Of a stretch of DNA of 64,000 nucleotides, positions 61,478-64,000 are shown piece after piece (position 1 is the first letter of the stretch; each line of letters begins with the position of its first letter). This DNA is from DSYU01 sp963827605. Its GTDB lineage: Bacteria > Chloroflexota > Anaerolineae > Anaerolineales > Anaerolineaceae. Under the pieces are notes generated by a model that worked only from the letters and a program-made list of their open reading frames with translations, had not been told where the DNA came from and did no database searches. The translations under genes were made by a program, and so were the position numbers. The stretch lies in the NCBI GenBank assembly GCA_963827605.1, contig CAWHBK010000003.1, positions 310,001 to 374,000 of the forward strand. Direction: 5' to 3'.

Positions 61478-61837
61478 TTACTTCTTTTCGGGTGACCCAT
61501 CCGGGCGGCTCTTCTGCAAATGCGCATCCACTTCTTTCTGCATCTGCTGGAACTGCTCCATGATCTCTTTGTCGCCACCGCGAATCCGGCGAACCGTTTG
61601 CCGCGCGCACTGGGTGCAGCCACGCATTGCCCGGAAGGAATCGGCATTGCAGCCAACACAGCCACACAGGCGTACCATCATGAGAACAAAGGCATACCGC
61701 TCGGCAGGGATGGATTCAGCCGAGCAAACCCGGTCCGATAACTCGCGCCATGCTTCCCCATGCAGCGTGCGCAGTTGTGGAATCACTCGCGAAGGAAAAA
61801 GAACTTCAGTATCTGAATTGTACATGCAAACAACCAT
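61478..61837 (-). CDS. Small Cys-rich protein of unknown function
   Basis: A protein of 119 residues that I do not recognise as a named family. The middle has a tight run of cysteines, C-G-C-V-G-C-N-A-D near residue 58 and R-G-C-T-Q-C-A-R-Q near residue 70, enough to bind a metal or an Fe-S cluster, followed by a basic R-R-I-R-G-G-D stretch and a helical, Gln-rich tail. An ATG at 61825 may be the true start. It lies between mrp and nuoI, all on the same strand, which suggests a link to Fe-S protein or complex I assembly. Confidence 0.65.
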   Translation of the reverse strand: MVVCMYNSDTEVLFPSRVIPQLRTLHGEAWRELSDRVCSAESIPAERYAFVLMMVRLCGCVGCNADSFRAMRGCTQCARQTVRRIRGGDKEIMEQFQQMQKEVDAHLQKSRPDGSPEKK

Positions 61838-61867
61838 CCCGGTCTTTTAATATGCGGTCATTATAAT

Positions 61868-62497
61868 TCAGTCTGCGGCTGCTGCGCTAGCTTTCTTGGC
61901 AGCTTTGGCTTCTTTTTCCGCCTGGCGTGCTGCCTCTTCACGAGCATAATTCGTTGGACGAATTTCCGCATAATAGGAGACGGGTTTGGAGAGCTTGGTA
62001 ATATCAAAAATATTTTCACGATGCCGGTTGTACGAAGCAATCTCGTAATCGTGATCCATTTTGATCGCGTCAAACGGGCAGAATTCGGCGCACAGGCCGC
62101 AGTTCATGCAGATATCCACGTCAATGAAAAACTCCGCCGGAGCCGGCACCGGGCGCCCGGTCACCGGGTCGCTGGTGCGCTTAATCCAGATACACTGCGG
62201 CGGGCACACTTTGGCGCAAATTCCGCAGGAGGTACAGCGTTGGTTCTGCTCGCCGTTCGGTCCTTCTTCGTATACCAGGAACGGGATATAGCGGAACTCC
62301 TCTGGCACCGGAAGCTTTTCTTCAGGATATTGGACCGTGAAGATGCCGCGCGCTTTCGAGCTCGATCGTTCGGCGATTCCTTCGCGCGTGTAATACCGCT
62401 TGCGACCCGCCAGCCGGGACTGAATATCAACGATATATGTGTCAAAGAAATGCTGCAGGACAACACCCAGACCGCGGATAACGCCTTTTCCATTCAT
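61868..62497 (-). CDS. nuoI: NADH-quinone oxidoreductase subunit I
   Basis: Peripheral-arm subunit carrying two [4Fe-4S] clusters (N6a, N6b). The 209 residues include C-T-S-C-G-I-C-A-K-V-C-P (~88) and C-M-N-C-G-L-C-A-E-F-C-P (~131), with the usual ~85-residue N-terminus. The final ~25 residues are an Ala/Lys/Glu tail not found in most homologues. It lies 47 nt after nuoD; nuoH, which often comes between them, is absent here. Confidence 0.93.
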   Translation of the reverse strand: MNGKGVIRGLGVVLQHFFDTYIVDIQSRLAGRKRYYTREGIAERSSSKARGIFTVQYPEEKLPVPEEFRYIPFLVYEEGPNGEQNQRCTSCGICAKVCPPQCIWIKRTSDPVTGRPVPAPAEFFIDVDICMNCGLCAEFCPFDAIKMDHDYEIASYNRHRENIFDITKLSKPVSYYAEIRPTNYAREEAARQAEKEAKAAKKASAAAAD

Positions 62498-62544
62498 ATT
62501 GAAAGCTCCTTCCCTTTATTTCGCCTGATCCTTCGGATGCCTGC

Positions 62545-63792
62545 TCACCGGTCAACTTCACCGAGAACAATGTCAATCGAGCCAAGAATGACCACGGTAT
62601 CGGCCACTTTTTGGCCTTTACACATGTCTGCCAGGCTGGTCAGGTTGATAAAGGATGGAGCGCGTACGTGGTAGCGGTATGGGTTTGGCTTCCCCTGCGA
62701 TACGACGTAGTATCCCAGCTCGCCTTTCGGTCCTTCCACCCGCCCATAGGCTTCGCCCGCGGGAACTTTCACCATGTAGGATGGCTTTCCCGGCAGAATT
62801 GGCCCTTCCGGGATATCGCGCAGCACCTGCTGCAAGATGCGCAGGCTTTGCCGGATCTCATCCAGGCGCACCAGGTAGCGATCGAAACGAATCGCCATGG
62901 TTGCGCGTGCATACATCAAACTCCAGCCGGTCATAAATGCTGTAGGGAACGGCGCGGCGAATATCATACGGCACGCCGGAAGCGCGCAGGATTGGCCCGC
63001 TTGCCGAAGTGGCAATCGCCTGTTCCGCGGTCAGCACCCCCACTCCTTGAGTGCGGATCTGTACAATATCATTACCGGTCATGTAGCGGTCGATATCATC
63101 CAGTTTGCGCGGCAGGCGGTCGAACACCAGAGCTTTGATCTTATCTAAAATGCCATCCGGCAGATCTCGAGCAACCCCGCCAAAGCGGTAATAGTTGCAC
63201 ATCATGCGCGAGCCGGAAACCGCTTCAAAAATATCCAGGATCAGCTCTCGCTCTTCCAGGCAGTACAGCACCGGGGTAAAGAATACGCCCAGGTCATTCC
63301 CCAGAAAGCCCGTCGCGATCAGGTGACTGCACAATCCTGGTCAGCTCTGCCATCATCACCCGGATATATTCCGCTCGTTCCGGGACCTGTAACGCCCATC
63401 AACTGTTCAACCGCCAGCACATAACCGAAGTTATTGCTCATCGAAGAAACGTAATCCAGCCGGTCGGTAAAGGGAATATTTCGCAGCCAGGTATTCCGTT
63501 CACCAATTTTTTCATGGTTGCGGTGCAGGTAACCAATCATCGGTTTCAGATCGACAATCGTTTCGCCATCCAGCAGCGCCACCATGCGGAACACGCCATG
63601 CGTGGATGGGTGCTGCGGACCAAGGTTGACGATCATGCGGTCGGTTTCCATATCCGACTCCGACCCATGTACGCGCCGCAAGGCTTTGTAAACTGCTTCA
63701 TCGCCCTCGAAGACCCATTTTTCCGGGTCGTCAAAGCCCTCCGGATATTGGATATTATCGCTAAATGTGTTTTCATCTTCCGAGCGCACCAT
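62545..63792 (-). pseudogene. nuoD: NADH-quinone oxidoreductase subunit D, three single-base insertions
   Basis: Quinone-site subunit (49-kDa type). The N-terminal region has G-P-Q-H-P-S-T-H-G (~59 from 63792), Y-L-H-R-N-H-E-K and Y-V-S-S-M-S-N-N; later parts hold R-I-V-S-H-L, C-N-Y-Y-R-F-G-G and the D-I-V-L-G-E-V-D-R end. The pieces lie in three frames; removing one base near 63386, 63329 and 62884 gives one continuous chain. The NuoD start could be the ATG at 63651 (M-E-T-D-R-M), with the part before it belonging to NuoC. All key residues survive, so sequence error is likely. Confidence 0.87.
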
Positions 63793-63998
63793 GGGGCCGG
63801 GTCTGGCCAGCGGCTCTTAAAGGGCTTTACTTCCTCTTCAAAGAACGGCTCTTTCCAATCCTTTTGCAGTGGGTGCCCGGCAAAACCTTCCCAGGTCAAG
63901 ATCCGGCGCAGGTCGGGATGTTTGGTAAAGCGGATGCCCAGCAAGTCGTAGGCCTCGCGCTCCTGGAATTCAGCGCCGCGGTAGATCCCGGTCAGGCT
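63633..63998 (-). CDS. nuoC: NADH-quinone oxidoreductase subunit C, C-terminal part
   Basis: The frame runs in from the right edge and shows the NuoC signature G-A-E-F-Q-E-R-E-A-Y-D-L-L-G-I, then R-R-I-L-T-W-E-G-F-A-G-H-P-L. From about 63790 the called frame turns into unlikely sequence; an adjacent frame continues with E-D-E-N-T-F-S-D-N-I-Q-Y-P-E-G and runs straight into NuoD. Either NuoC ends there after one lost or two gained bases, or C and D are fused as NuoCD. The start is outside the window. Confidence 0.8.
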   Translation of the reverse strand, partial: SLTGIYRGAEFQEREAYDLLGIRFTKHPDLRRILTWEGFAGHPLQKDWKEPFFEEEVKPFKSRWPDPAPWCARKMKTHLAIISNIRRALTTRKNGSSRAMKQFTKPCGAYMGRSRIWKPTA

Positions 63999-64000
63999 GG

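Overview
The window reads like a chromosomal segment of a Chloroflexota bacterium, most likely class Anaerolineae. This is inferred from gene content only: Wzm/Wzt-type transport, secreted proteins ending in a Y/R-L-P-x-I tail, LysM proteins with Pro/Thr-rich stalks, a NuoC-D-I block, a ferredoxin-dependent 2-oxoacid oxidoreductase, and no lipid A or outer-membrane genes. No RNA gene, CRISPR array, integrase or transposase was found.

Region 1 (about 0.2-34 kb) is one large surface-glycan locus. It opens with a near-consensus promoter and a ~600 nt hairpin-containing leader. It then runs through an ABC exporter (wzm/wzt), a CDP-sugar branch (rfbF, SDR, C-methyltransferase), two secreted InlB-repeat proteins, two more methyltransferases around an APH-type kinase, several GT2/GT4 glycosyltransferases, an asparagine-synthetase-like amidotransferase, an O-antigen ligase/polymerase and two convergent parallel beta-helix proteins. 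Next come an initiating sugar-phosphate transferase fused to FlaA1-like and degenerate GGDEF domains, a sugar nucleotidyltransferase, a polysaccharide copolymerase/tyrosine autokinase, and a tandem pair of Cys-motif/TM/LysM proteins. Together these can make sugar nucleotides, start glycan on a lipid carrier, extend, decorate, polymerise, export and anchor it. The most novel points are the permuted transferase with a retained I-site-like RxxD, and the Cys4-TM-LysM pair coupled to the kinase.

Region 2 (34-46 kb) is housekeeping and envelope: a dynamin-like GTPase, TypA/BipA, a patatin phospholipase, a LiaFSR-like three-gene operon, a B12-binding radical SAM protein, a CBS-ACT protein, an FmdB zinc ribbon, a 3-ketosphinganine-reductase-like SDR and heme A synthase.

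Region 3 (46-64 kb) is central metabolism: argF, rocD, an acetyl-CoA hydrolase/CoA-transferase, pyruvate kinase, a sulfurtransferase, a GntR regulator with 2-oxoacid:ferredoxin oxidoreductase, a cobalamin-binding protein, an M20 peptidase, a PIG-L deacetylase, PSP1, Mrp, a small Cys protein and nuoI/nuoD/nuoC. Several genes here (argF, rocD, the CoA-transferase, the cobalamin-binding protein, nuoD) are broken by single extra bases. Every break that can be resolved is an insertion, which points to sequence error more than decay, so these loci should be read with care.
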